The translations under genes and the position numbers were made by a program. A stretch of 64,000 nucleotides of DNA, from positions 310,001 through 374,000 of the forward strand of contig MU008202.1 of the NCBI GenBank assembly GCA_010909165.1. Direction: 5' to 3'. Under the pieces are notes generated by a model. The model saw nothing but the letters and a program-made list of their open reading frames with translations. It was not told the DNA's origin and did no database searches. Positions 31,581-41,520 of the stretch are shown here, in pieces (position 1 is the first letter of the stretch; every line of letters begins with the position of its first letter). This DNA is from Anthoceros angustus. Its lineage: Eukaryota > Streptophyta > Anthocerotopsida > Anthocerotales > Anthocerotaceae.

Positions 31581-31939
31581 GAGGGGGAAAGGGTGAGAGG
31601 AGATCCCCGTCAGCCTACCCAGGCAGAGCAGCCTCCTGGTGGACCCGCAGAGCAGGGACCCACCAGCGAGTTAAGGGGGGGGAAGAGGAGGACTTGGTGG
31701 TCATCACGGCAGTCATCGTGCCGCCGCCTGTAGCTCAAATCTACAGTAGTCCCTGGAAGGGGAGGAGCCAGATCGCGATCATCCGACATGCGGCCGCAAT
31801 CGCTGTGGCTAGGGATTGGGCCAGCCGCTGTGGCGAATCATGAGCACTCCCAGCCCCACCGCCGTAGACGCAGATAAGCTAGCTAAGGGGAATAGTGGGC
31901 TGGGGCTAGGGCACACTGAGTTGGACATCAGCTCAGAAT

Positions 31940-32190
31940 AGGAGTGTAATAAAGACGCCGCCTTAGGGCGTAGTATAAGAGGGCAGGGGCTGCTCTAGTA
32001 AAGCATCTTTCTTTTGGGGTTGATGCCACATTCTCTTTGCAGACCCTTGTGTCCTTTGCTAACGCGAGTCTGAGTCAGAAAGGTGCAAGACAAATTTCCG
32101 AGATCGATCCAGTCCCGTGGCGGATTCTAACGTGTGGTGGTGTGCAGGGCGGACGACTGTGGACCTCCTTCCGGCGGAGGTCAATCTGAG
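31940..32190 (+). repeat. LTR-like end of the plus element
   Basis: Contains AATAAAG, TAGTATAAGAGGGCAGG (TATA-like), CTAGTAAAGCATCTTTC, GCAGACCCTTGTGTCCTTTG and AACGCGAGTCTGAGTC. The same words occur in reverse orientation at about 33.69-33.81, 35.49-35.6, 36.83-36.93 and 37.69-37.8 kb. This supports an LTR-type sequence present as one forward and four reverse copies. Confidence 0.65.
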
Positions 32191-35100
32191 GAACATCCAA
32201 TAAGCTAAAAGGCGTACACAGCCTCACACAAACCTCGTGACATAATAATCACCCCATCCACAAAAGGATGGGTCCGGGATGCCGTCGAGTCTTGAAGTGG
32301 CATTTCTCCAAGCTCTCGCTTTTCTAAAGCAACAATCACACCGGGAGTAAGCTCATGAGGACTCACTCCAAAGAAAGCCTTAAAATGCGAAAGTGACATT
32401 AATTTCGGGCTGAGGACGACTTGAAGACCTGCAAAGTCACCTCACAGCGTCCAAGCCCCAAACCAAAAGGCAATCAAGCCCGAGGCGGGGACAATCGCAC
32501 ACAAAAGGTAATCAAGCCAAGAGAGCTGACAAGCTTGACAACCGCAGGATGTGCCTTTGAAATCAAGAGAGACCGCCAATTAGACAGACAAAGTGAGTAT
32601 TCCAAAGAATTCCAAAACAAAGCGAGATAATAAAATCCGGCCTGCACTAACATCCTCCATATACATGGTCGCCCCGACTAGCCAGACTACACTCAAGCCC
32701 TCAATCGCCGTGAGATGCTCGCTTAACTTGTCCTTTCACTATAGGAAGGTATAACTCAAGGACGAGGACTCGAACAAGCGTAGATGCCATCGAGCCGCTT
32801 CCGGTTTGATTTTCCTTTCCACGGTAGCCGGGAGCACCTGGGGGTCTTGAAGCAAGGCGTCCGTGAATCAAGGCCACGCCAGCAGACGCAGCTCAAGACC
32901 AAACCCACCTCCCTCCTTCATGAGACCCGAAAATCCATCAGTAGCGGGTATTAATTACATGCCCGTGCCCCAACTAAACCGGAGGACCTGCATGCATCCT
33001 CGAAACCTCGGCAGCCTATTCTCCCGCACTCAACCCACACAAACTACACTCGGGGCCACAAGATGAGCCAATTAGGAAGCAACAATACCTCCGCCTCCGC
33101 AGCAGAGCGGCAACCTGAACGACAGATCCGCGGGCCGCCCAGCTGCGAGACTTGCATCATGCACTGCCCACCGCTATAGTGAACCGAAAGTGCCGCCATG
33201 ACAGTTGTGCGATGTCATTGACGCCGGTGTAGTATAATCCGGTCGTTGTAGCAAGGTCCGCTCCTTGGAGAATGATAGGCTCCGTTTGGCACGTTTTCAA
33301 CCGATTCTCACCTCAACGTAGTGACCGTCGGTCTCAAGCGCAGCGTCTAGCTTTCGACTAACTACTCTCACGCTCATCAACATGCCCGGTAATGGCCAAA
33401 TGTTAAGGGACCTGCTCGGCCCTGCAGATCCTAATCAGTTCTCCTCAATTCTCTCTACACCATCACCCTTTGGGAAAGAGGGTGGGCTGTGGTGGTCGAC
33501 CTCCTCCGCTGCCACGCCTCGCCCAAGGGCTCTACAGACGCCTCCCGAGTTCCTCCGTCACGTGGTTCGATCCGGCCCAACGCCACCAAGCCCTCTGGAA
33601 GAGTAGAGGTCTCGATCGTCACCGCACACACCACCACACGTTAGGGTCAGTCACGGGACCTCGTCAATCTCTAATAAGCAGTTCGCTGACTCGGACTCAC
33701 GCTAGCAAAAGACGACAAGGGTCTACAAGGGCTTCAGATCCACCCCCAAGAAAAAGATGCTTTACTAGAGCAAAGCCTCGCCCTCTTATACTATGCAAGG
33801 CGGCGCCTTTTATTACCTCCTATTCTCGAGTCAGGCTGGCATTCATGGTGCCCCTAGTCAACCGCCTACTCTCCCCTACTTCTTGCCATCTCCATGGTAG
33901 GAGTGCTTGGTTCCGCCTCAAGACCGGTGGGAGGTCAACGGAGGAACATCCAATAAGCTAAAAGGCGACAGAACAGCCCTCAAGCACAAAACCTGCATAT
34001 AACAATCACTCCCATCCACAAAAGGATGGGTCTGAAGTAGGATGCCGTCAGGTACTGAGTAAGGCTGTTCTCCAAGCTTTTCTGGCTTTTCTACAAAGCA
34101 AACAATCACACTGGAGTAAGCTCATGAGGACTCACTCCAAAGAAAGCCTTCAAAAATGCGAGCAGGACATTAATTTCCTGCTGCGTGAGGACGCACCTTG
34201 AAGACCTTTTTGCAAAGCTGCCTCACAAGCGGTCCAAGCCCCCAAACCAAAAAGGCAATCAAGCCCAGAGCGGGACAGTTTGGACAACTGCACACAAAAG
34301 GCAATCAAGCCAAGAGCTGGGACAGTTTGGACAACTGCAGGATGTGCCTTTGAAATCAAGAGAGACCTGCCCAGCATTAGACAAACAAGTGAGTATTCCA
34401 GTAACTCCAAAACAAAGCCAGAGATAATAAAAATCCGGCTGCGTCCAGACTAACATCCTCCACATACATGGTCGTCCTGACCTAGCCAGCACCACACTCA
34501 AGCCCTCAATCGTTGCCAGAGATGCCTGCTTAACTTGTCCTTTCACTATAGGAAGGTATAACTCCAAGGACGAGGACGGAACAAGCGTAGCATGCCATCG
34601 AGCCCCGGTTTGATTTTCCTTCCACCGAGCCGAGCACCAGGGTCTTGAAGCAAGGGCGTCCGCGAATCGCTATCAAAGCAGCACGCGTTCAAGACCAAAC
34701 CCACCTCCCTCCTTCCGCAGACCCCGAAAATCCATCATAGGCGGCGAGGCAACTTACATGCACTTTAACTAAACTGGAGGGACCTGCAACAGAACTCAAA
34801 CCCCGCGCTATTCCTCCCAGACTCAACGACACAAACTCCACGACTCGGGCCACAAGATGAGCCAATTAGGAAGCAACAATACCTCCAACAGAACAGAGCG
34901 CAACCCCGCAACGACCTAACGCGGCCGCCCACCGCAGACTCCTGCACATGCACCGCCCACCGCTATAGTGAACCGAGGCCGCCACGACAGCAGTGGATCG
35001 CGCCGACGGCCAACAGCGTATAATCCGTGTCGTTGTAGCAAGGGGTCCGCTCGTGAGAATGATAGGCTCCGCTTTGGCACGCTTTTCAACCGATTCTCAC

Positions 35101-37062
35101 TCAACGTAGTGACCGCTCGTCTCTGCCTGCGCGTCCGCAGCTTTTACGACTAACTACTCTCACGCTCACCGAACATGCCCTTGTGGCTAAATGTTTAAGG
35201 ACCTGCTCAGCGTCTGTATCCTATCGCTCGTCTAATGCTTCTCTCACCGCTCTTCTACACTCATCACCTTTGGGAAAGAGTGTGGCCGGTGGTCCGGACC
35301 TCCGCTGCTCCGCCGGCCTCCGTCGCTCTACACGCCTCCCGAGTTCCTCCGGCCACGTGTTCCGATCCGCTCCAACGCCGCCCGCCGCTCTGGAAGAGTA
35401 GAGGTCTCGATCGTCCACCGCACACACCACCACACGTTAGGGTCCGCCACCGTGACCTCGATCAATCTTTCACAGCAGCTCGCCTGCTGACTCAGACTCA
35501 CGTTAGCAAAAGACGACAAGGGTCTACAAGGAAACGCTAGATCCACCCCAAGAAAAAGATGCTTTACTAGAGCAGGCCCTCTTATACTACGCCCAAGGGC
35601 GCGCCTTATTACATTCCTATTCGGTGGCCAGCCACAGCCCTAGTCAACCGCCTACCACCTCCCTCTTCCGCCTATTTCACATCGGGCTGGTAATGGAGTG
35701 CCCTTGGTTCCGCCAAAGATTAGACAAACAAGTGAGTATTCCAAAGAATTCCAAACAAAGCCGAGATAATAAAATCCGGCCTGCATTCTAACATCCTCCA
35801 TATACATGGTCGCCCCGACCTAGCCAGACCACACTCAAGCCCTCAATCGCTGCGAGATGCTCGCTTAACTTGTCCTTTCACTATAGGAAGGTATAACTCC
35901 AAGGACGAGGACGGAACAAGCGTAGCATGCCATCGAGCCGCTCCTGGTTTGATTTTCCCTTTCCACCAGAGCTGGGAGCACCAGGGGTCTTGAAGCAAGG
36001 GCGTCCGCGAATCAAGCTATCCGAAAGCAAAGACGCGCTCAAGACCAAACCCACCTCCTCCTTCCGCAGACTCAAAATCCATCACGCAAAGGAGCGAGTG
36101 TATTAACTTACATGCACTCAACTAAACTGGAGGACCTCGCAACAGAATCTCAAACCCCGCGCCTATTCCTCCGCACTCAACGACACAACCCACGACTCGG
36201 CCACAAGATGAGCCACCAGGAAGCAACAATACCTCCAACAGAACAGAGCGCAACCCCGCAACGCATTTAATCTCGCGGCCGCCCACCGCAGACTTGCATT
36301 CATGCACCGCCCACCGCTATAGTGAACCGAGGCCGCCAGACAGTTAGCGACTCGCCGACGGCCAACAGCGTATAATCCGTGTCGTTGTAGCAAGGGGTCC
36401 GCCTCGCGGAGAATGATAGGCCCGCTTTGGCACGCTTTTCAACCGATTCTCACCTCAACGTAGTGACCGCTCGGCCTGCGCGTCCCATAGCTTTTAACTA
36501 ACTACTTCACGCTCACCGAACATGCCCTTGTGGCTAAATGTTTAAGGACCTGCTCACAGTCTCAGATCCCACGTCCGTCCTAATCCGCTCTCTCACTGCT
36601 CTCTACACTCATCACCTTTGGGAAAGAGTGTGGGTCAGTGGTCCGGACCTCCTGCTCCGCCGCCCCCGCTCTACACGCCTCCCGAGTTCCTCCGGCCACG
36701 TGTTCGATCCGCTCCAACGCCCCCCGCCGAAGAGTAGAGGTCTCGATCGTCCACCGCACACACACCACTACACGCAGGGTCCGCCACCGACCTCGAATAA
36801 TCTCTCAACAGGTCGCCAAGGACTCAGACTCACGTTAGCAAAAGACGACAAGGGTCTATATAAAACGCGCAGATCCACCCCAAGAAAGATGCTTTACTAG
36901 AGCAGCCGCCCTCTTATACTACGCCCAAGGGCAAGGCCTTTATTACATTCCTATTCTCGGAACAGGGTGGCCACCACAGCCCTAGTCAACCGCCTACCAC
37001 CTCCCTCTTCCGCTCACATCGGGCGTGTGGGCCGGAGTGCCCTTTGTCCGCCAAAGATCGGT
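32170..37062 (-). repeat. Reverse-oriented tandem array of LTR/leader units
   Basis: Two full units (about 32.18-33.94 and 33.94-35.71 kb) and a shortened third (35.71-37.06 kb) share GAGGAACATCCAATAAGCTA (first two only), TAGACAAACAA-GTGAGTATTCC, CACCGCTATAGTGAACCGA, TCAACGTAGTGACCG, CTCATCACCTTTGGGAAAGAG, CACACACCACCACACG and AGACGACAAGGGTCTA, ending in the LTR-like GATGCTTTACTAGAGC. Read on the minus strand this is LTR end plus leader. There is no coding capacity. Units differ by many small deletions. The third unit starts at ATTAGACAAACAAG directly after CCGCCAAAG, skipping the first ~0.5 kb. Confidence 0.7.
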
Positions 37063-37905
37063 GGTCTAATCCCTGATAGTTATAGCCAAGATCCAATCGG
37101 ATGATCGCGAGGCGGGCCCCTTCCTTCCCGAGACCTCGCTGTTGCTACCGCGCGGTCCGACAACCGCGGTAGAACACCACATCCTCCTCTCTGCCCCGAG
37201 TGGGTCCTCGCCTGGGACCACGTGTGATCGCCTCCGCCAAGTGTGGTGAGTCCCTCCTCCTCCGAGTCCGGACCTCGGGTCGGTCTCGACTGTGGGTCCG
37301 ATCCTGGTCGGCTTTATTTCTCGGAGTCCTGACTCTCGGCCCCGGCCTGCTCGGGTCTTGACTGGGGTCCGACTATACCGGGTCCCACTCTGGTGTCGAC
37401 TGCGACCTTGACTTCGACTGGGGTCCATCCCCACTCACCGACCCTCCTGCTCGGGTCTTGCTGGTCTTCTCCTCTTCCCTCGAGCCCCTCGTCCCTCTGA
37501 GGGTTGCGCACTTACCCTCGCGGCCTCGCAGTCGGCCTGCTCGCCTCCCGAGTTCCTCCGGCCACGTGTTCCGATCCGCTCCAACGCCACCACGCCTGAA
37601 GAGAGGTCTCGATCGTCCACCCACCGCACACACCACCACACGCGGGTCCGTCATCCGACCTCGACTCCTCTGGGTCAAGCTCGCCAAGGACTCAGACTCA
37701 CGTTAGCAAAAGACGACAAGGGTCTATAAGGAAACGCCAGATCCACCCCAAGAAAAAGATGCTTTACTAGGCCCTCTTATACTACGCCTCATGGCGGCCT
37801 TATTACACTCCGCCATTCTGAAATGGTGGCCTACATGGTGCCCTAGTCAACCGCCTACTACCTCCCCTTCCGCTTATTTACATCCATGGTAATGGAGGCC
37901 CTTGG
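37062..37905 (-). repeat. Mosaic duplicate of element B end and LTR unit
   Basis: 37.06-37.54 kb repeats 37.92-38.37 kb (landmarks GATCGGTGGTCTAATCCCT, GACCTCGCTGTT, CACATCCTCCTCTC, GACTTCGACTGGGGTCCATC). At GCCTCCCGAGTTCCTCCGG it changes into the LTR/leader unit, which then runs to 37.9 kb. This is the same type of switch at shared words as seen in the PPR region. Confidence 0.75.
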
Positions 37906-40900
37906 TTCCACAAGATCGGTGGTCTAATCCCTCAGATTGCAAGATCCAATCGATGATCCGCGAGGCGGCCCTTCCTTCCCTCGAGACCTCGCTGTTACAT
38001 CACGGGTCCGACAACCGCGGTAACCACCACATCCTCCTCTCCTGCCCCGAGTGGGTCCCCGCCTGGGACCACCAGACTGCCTCGCCCAAGTGCTTGTGCA
38101 GAGTCTCCTCCTCGAGTCCGGACCTCGGGTCCGCCTCGACTGTGGTCCGATCCTGGTCGGCCTTTACTCGAGTCCGGACCTCTCTGGCCCCTCCGTCTCT
38201 GGTCTCGACCTCGGGTCCGACCTTATTACCGGGTCCCGACCTTAAGTCTCGGACTCATGGACCCTTGACTTCGACTGGGGTCCATCCCCACTCACCGGAC
38301 CCTCCTGCCTCGGCTCCTTGCTGGTCTTCTCCTTCTTCCCCTTTCGAGCCCCTCGTCCTCCTCCCGAGGGTCAGTAATGAAGCCTCAGGCTTGCTGTGCT
38401 CGGCGCTCCGCCCTCCCCGAGCTTTCTCCACGCCGTCCCCTCGAACAACGTTACCAAGGCCCGGTGTGTATCCTCGGCCCTTCTTCTCCTCCTCCTTCCT
38501 CGACCTCCCGAGGTTCCACACTGTCGTGGTTGACGCAGGACCTCCAAGGCTTGAGGAGCTCGGGGCGGTAAAGCAAAGTCCCAGCCGACTTGTTGGATTG
38601 CCCTTCCATACGCGCCGAGCACCCGATACCTTTGCCAGGCTCCCAAGAAGAAGGTGGCCGCTTGCAGTCGCCTGCCTTCATCGACTCGCCAACTAGAGCC
38701 GGGCGGAATCCTGTGAGGCCACCAAGGAGGCTCACACTTCCTGTACCTCCGCCGTCTCCGCCATCTCCTCCGCTCGCACTCACCAACCATACCGCCATGG
38801 CGCTAACGCCCTCCGCCTTCTCTCAATCGGACTTTCTTCTCTGCCTGTGGCCTCGCCTCCATCCATCCTCAGCCTCAAGCTCCGCCATCTCTTCCTGTGC
38901 GGTCCGCACCCGCCTCGGTCCTTGCTTCATCCAGTCCTTTTGCCGACGCCTCGCCTCCTTGTTCCGCCGGCACTCCTCCGCCCAACAGCCGAGTCGCTTC
39001 TATCTCGCCAGATCACATTACGCCGAGCCCTGCTCATCACGTGTCTTGAGCCGCAAGGTCTCTGCGTCCTCTCCATCTCCGCCGCTGCCTCCATTCCATG
39101 CAATCGAGTCCCGAGATCCTCCATCTCCGGTTGGCTTCCTCTCCTCCTTCAGACGGGCGTCCTGTGCTCTACGCTTTTCGCTTTGTTGGCTGCATTGCTC
39201 GCTGCCTCTCCACGGCCTTATCTCGCCGAGCAAGTGGTCTCTGGCTTTTTAGCTGCTTTGGCCTCTCAGCCAGCCTCCCAGCCAGGTTGCTCCCGCCGAG
39301 CCTCCTGCCGTGTCTCTTGCCCTCTCACTGCCTTCTGCCTCCAACCCCCGCGCTGCCTCTCCGCCTGCAGAGGTCCTCCGCCTGTTTGGGCCTCCGCTAC
39401 TGTCACTGCTCGCACACCAAGGATCTGGTCCGCCTTGAATCTGACCTGACCTCCTCCGCTTCCTGCCTCCTCGCCGATTCTTGCGAGGGACCGCTTCTTC
39501 GCGCTGGGCCGCCCACCCGCCTCCCGAGTAGCACCATACGCCTCCCTAGTGGCCTCCACATCCGGGTCTTCCGCCCATTCCGCAGACCTGCAGTACACTG
39601 GCCCATGACTTGGCCACACCCGCTGGTTTCCTCCACGGCCACTGGGAGACACCTGTGAAGTCCGTAAGTGGAGCATCTCCTGGTCCGTAAGGATCATGAT
39701 ATCAGCACTGGAGGGAGTCCGGACCGGCCTCTCGGACCCGACCCTGTGTCCTCGGGTACCTGGGTCCGTCCTTCCACCTCCTTGGCCGGCTTGGCCGCTT
39801 AACTCTTCCTTCTCGCTTTGGGCCTCGGGAGGCGGTGAGGGGGTCCTCGAGCTTGCTCGTTGCCCCTACCTCTGGGAGATGTGGACTGCCTGGGATGTTG
39901 CCGGCCTCCCCTCGCGCTTGGGCGGCATCCCGCCTGCCTTTCCGACGGCTTCTCCGCCTCCCGCCACTCCGTAGGTAGGGTAGAGGAACCGGCGCTGCCT
40001 TGACGCCACAGGGAGCTGCCTCGCCTTGACTACTCTCCGCTCGGAGGCCCGCCGGGGTGGTGGGGCCGGGCCGGTGCCACATCAAGGCCCTCCTCAGGCG
40101 CCTTCCGCACAGGAGCCCGCTGCCGAAACTAAAAGAAGGGAGGCGGAATATCTTCCCACGCCTCGGGTGGCTTAGGGGGTCTGCTCCAATCGTATTGAAT
40201 CCGAATTCCTTCCTACTGCCATCCTCCCGGCCCGCTTGGCCTTAGGAGGCCGGTTGACCGCCGGGCGCCTTTCCTTCGCGCCCGCCGGCCGCCAGGTTTT
40301 CCCGAGCGCCTGTCCTCCTCTCCTCCTTCGTGAGGTTAAGGTGCTCCGTGTGAGAGCTTGACGAGGCGGCTTCACCAGAGCTTCCCGCCTGTTGATCCGG
40401 GCGAAGATGATCCGCCCGCCGCTCCTCTTCCCCGCTGCAGAGCGTGAGGAATACTAAAGGTTGTCACCAAGGTGTCCACCTTGGTAAGTATATTCCAATG
40501 GACAATGACTGGCCACCGCCTCACTCCCCGCCTGCCCAAAGAGGTCCGACATCAACTGCTGGACGACTGCTGCATCCATCTCGGCCTCATTAGCGCCGCC
40601 TTCGCCGCTTCCACCTTCCCTCACCTTGAGGGGTTCCGAACTACGCCCCCAATTTCAACCGGGCTAAAAATCCTCGTGACCTCCACGGTCCACCTCCGGG
40701 TCCTCCTCGTGCTCTTGAGCGGACCTCCTTGTTGGCGATCGCCAACATCTTCCGAGCTAATCTCGGACGAGAGTGACGCTGTCCAAAAGTCCAAACCGCC
40801 TCGAAAATGTCCAGTGCTACCTCCACCACTCCTCCGCTCCTGGTGGTCCAAAATGGGGTACCATGGACGAAGTGCGCCCAAGCGCCTGTGGCTCCCACAC

Positions 40901-41520
40901 TTCCGGCCGCCTTCTGTCCTATTGCCACGCCTCCTCTTGCTCATTGCTTTGGAGGCTGGCTAAGCAATTTTGTCTTTGCCAAGGTTATCGCCTCCAACCA
41001 CGAGGGTGAGCCGTGTGAAAAGTAGAGTGCTTACGCGCTTGAAAAGATACCAGAGAGCCGGTGTCCGAGTATGCAGCTGTAGAGATCACAAACCGTCAGC
41101 GAGGTCACTTTGGAAGAATGACTTCTTCGGCCCGCCTCATTGCATGACGCCGAGGCTGTAGCCGCTGAGAGGTGTCTCTTCACCGCCCATAACCGGGCCG
41201 TGAGGCTCCTCGCATGGCTTACTCTAGCCTCACGCGTGCACAGACCGCCTCCTTACGCCGCTGCAGACGAGCCTTACGTCATTGGTCACTGCACTCCGAG
41301 CATGAATTGGCTCACCTATAACTACCGCCACCCTTGGCCCACACAAGTACTCAACCACCATTCATCCCACTGGCGCTGCCTTCCATTAATTGCCAATTTC
41401 CTTCCTAGCCTTCCCCTTTCCCTCCCTTTCGGATGCAACCCCAAGAATGCAACCGGCCAGAAGACACGAAATGCTTTTGGATCCAGCTCCCAATTCCCCC
41501 AACCCACGCTATGAGCGGCG
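37905..41520 (-). mobile_element. Non-autonomous LTR-retrotransposon-like element (inverted copy)
   Basis: Decayed relative of the plus element, in opposite orientation. Matching landmarks on the minus strand include AAGATGTTGGCGATCGCCAA (near 40.74 kb, as AAGATGTTGGCGGTGGCCAA at 27.64 kb), an IRLEQTP-encoding segment (40.2 kb), a TACTTACCAAGGTGGACACC segment matching the HLGDN region, coiled-coil coding (38.8-39.7 kb) and a WQRYRVLGAYGRAIQQ-encoding segment (38.6 kb). Many stops and frameshifts are present. No polymerase motifs are seen. Together with the plus copy and the array between them it forms a large imperfect inverted repeat of about 14 kb. Confidence 0.6.

Larger units (their letters stand above)
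29578..31620 (+). repeat. 1.1-kb tandem duplication inside the plus element
   Basis: 29.58-30.52 kb and 30.69-31.62 kb share the same succession of landmarks: GGAAAGGAGATGGTGGCCTC, GAGCTCGAGAGAGGAGCAGA, CGCCTAACCGCCGAGCACCT, GGAACCCTGGGGGCGCTGTT and the CCGGACC repeats. Differences are mainly small deletions in the second unit (TTTGGAGG to TTTGAGG; ACCGGGTGCTCCGGG to ACCGGTGCCCGGG). Confidence 0.8.
26720..32190 (+). mobile_element. Non-autonomous LTR-retrotransposon-like element (plus copy)
   Basis: GC-rich block with gag-like but no polymerase coding. In order: CCGGAGT-rich repeats (26.88-27.01 kb); a frame containing DHLGDNLLVFLHALQRGKR and VDWGRIILARVNQEARKL (about 27.85-28.3 kb), resembling the domain found in many plant gag-related proteins; an Arg/Glu/Ala coiled-coil frame (28.82-29.19 kb); a 1.1-kb tandem duplication (29.58-30.5 and 30.7-31.6 kb); CCGGACC-GAGGTCCGG repeats; and an LTR-like end with GTATAAGAGGGCAGG and AGTAAAGCATCTTTC (31.97-32.1 kb). 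I find no reverse transcriptase, integrase or RNase H motif, so it would be a LARD/TR-GAG-like derivative. The left LTR is not identifiable. A related copy lies inverted at 37.1-41.5 kb. Confidence 0.6.

Noticed and set aside
38590-39660. Long plus-strand frames (about 190-220 codons) rich in Ser/Pro/Leu
   Set aside because: They are antisense to the Arg/Glu-rich coiled-coil coding of the inverted retroelement-like copy; the plus-strand products are typical antisense compositions.
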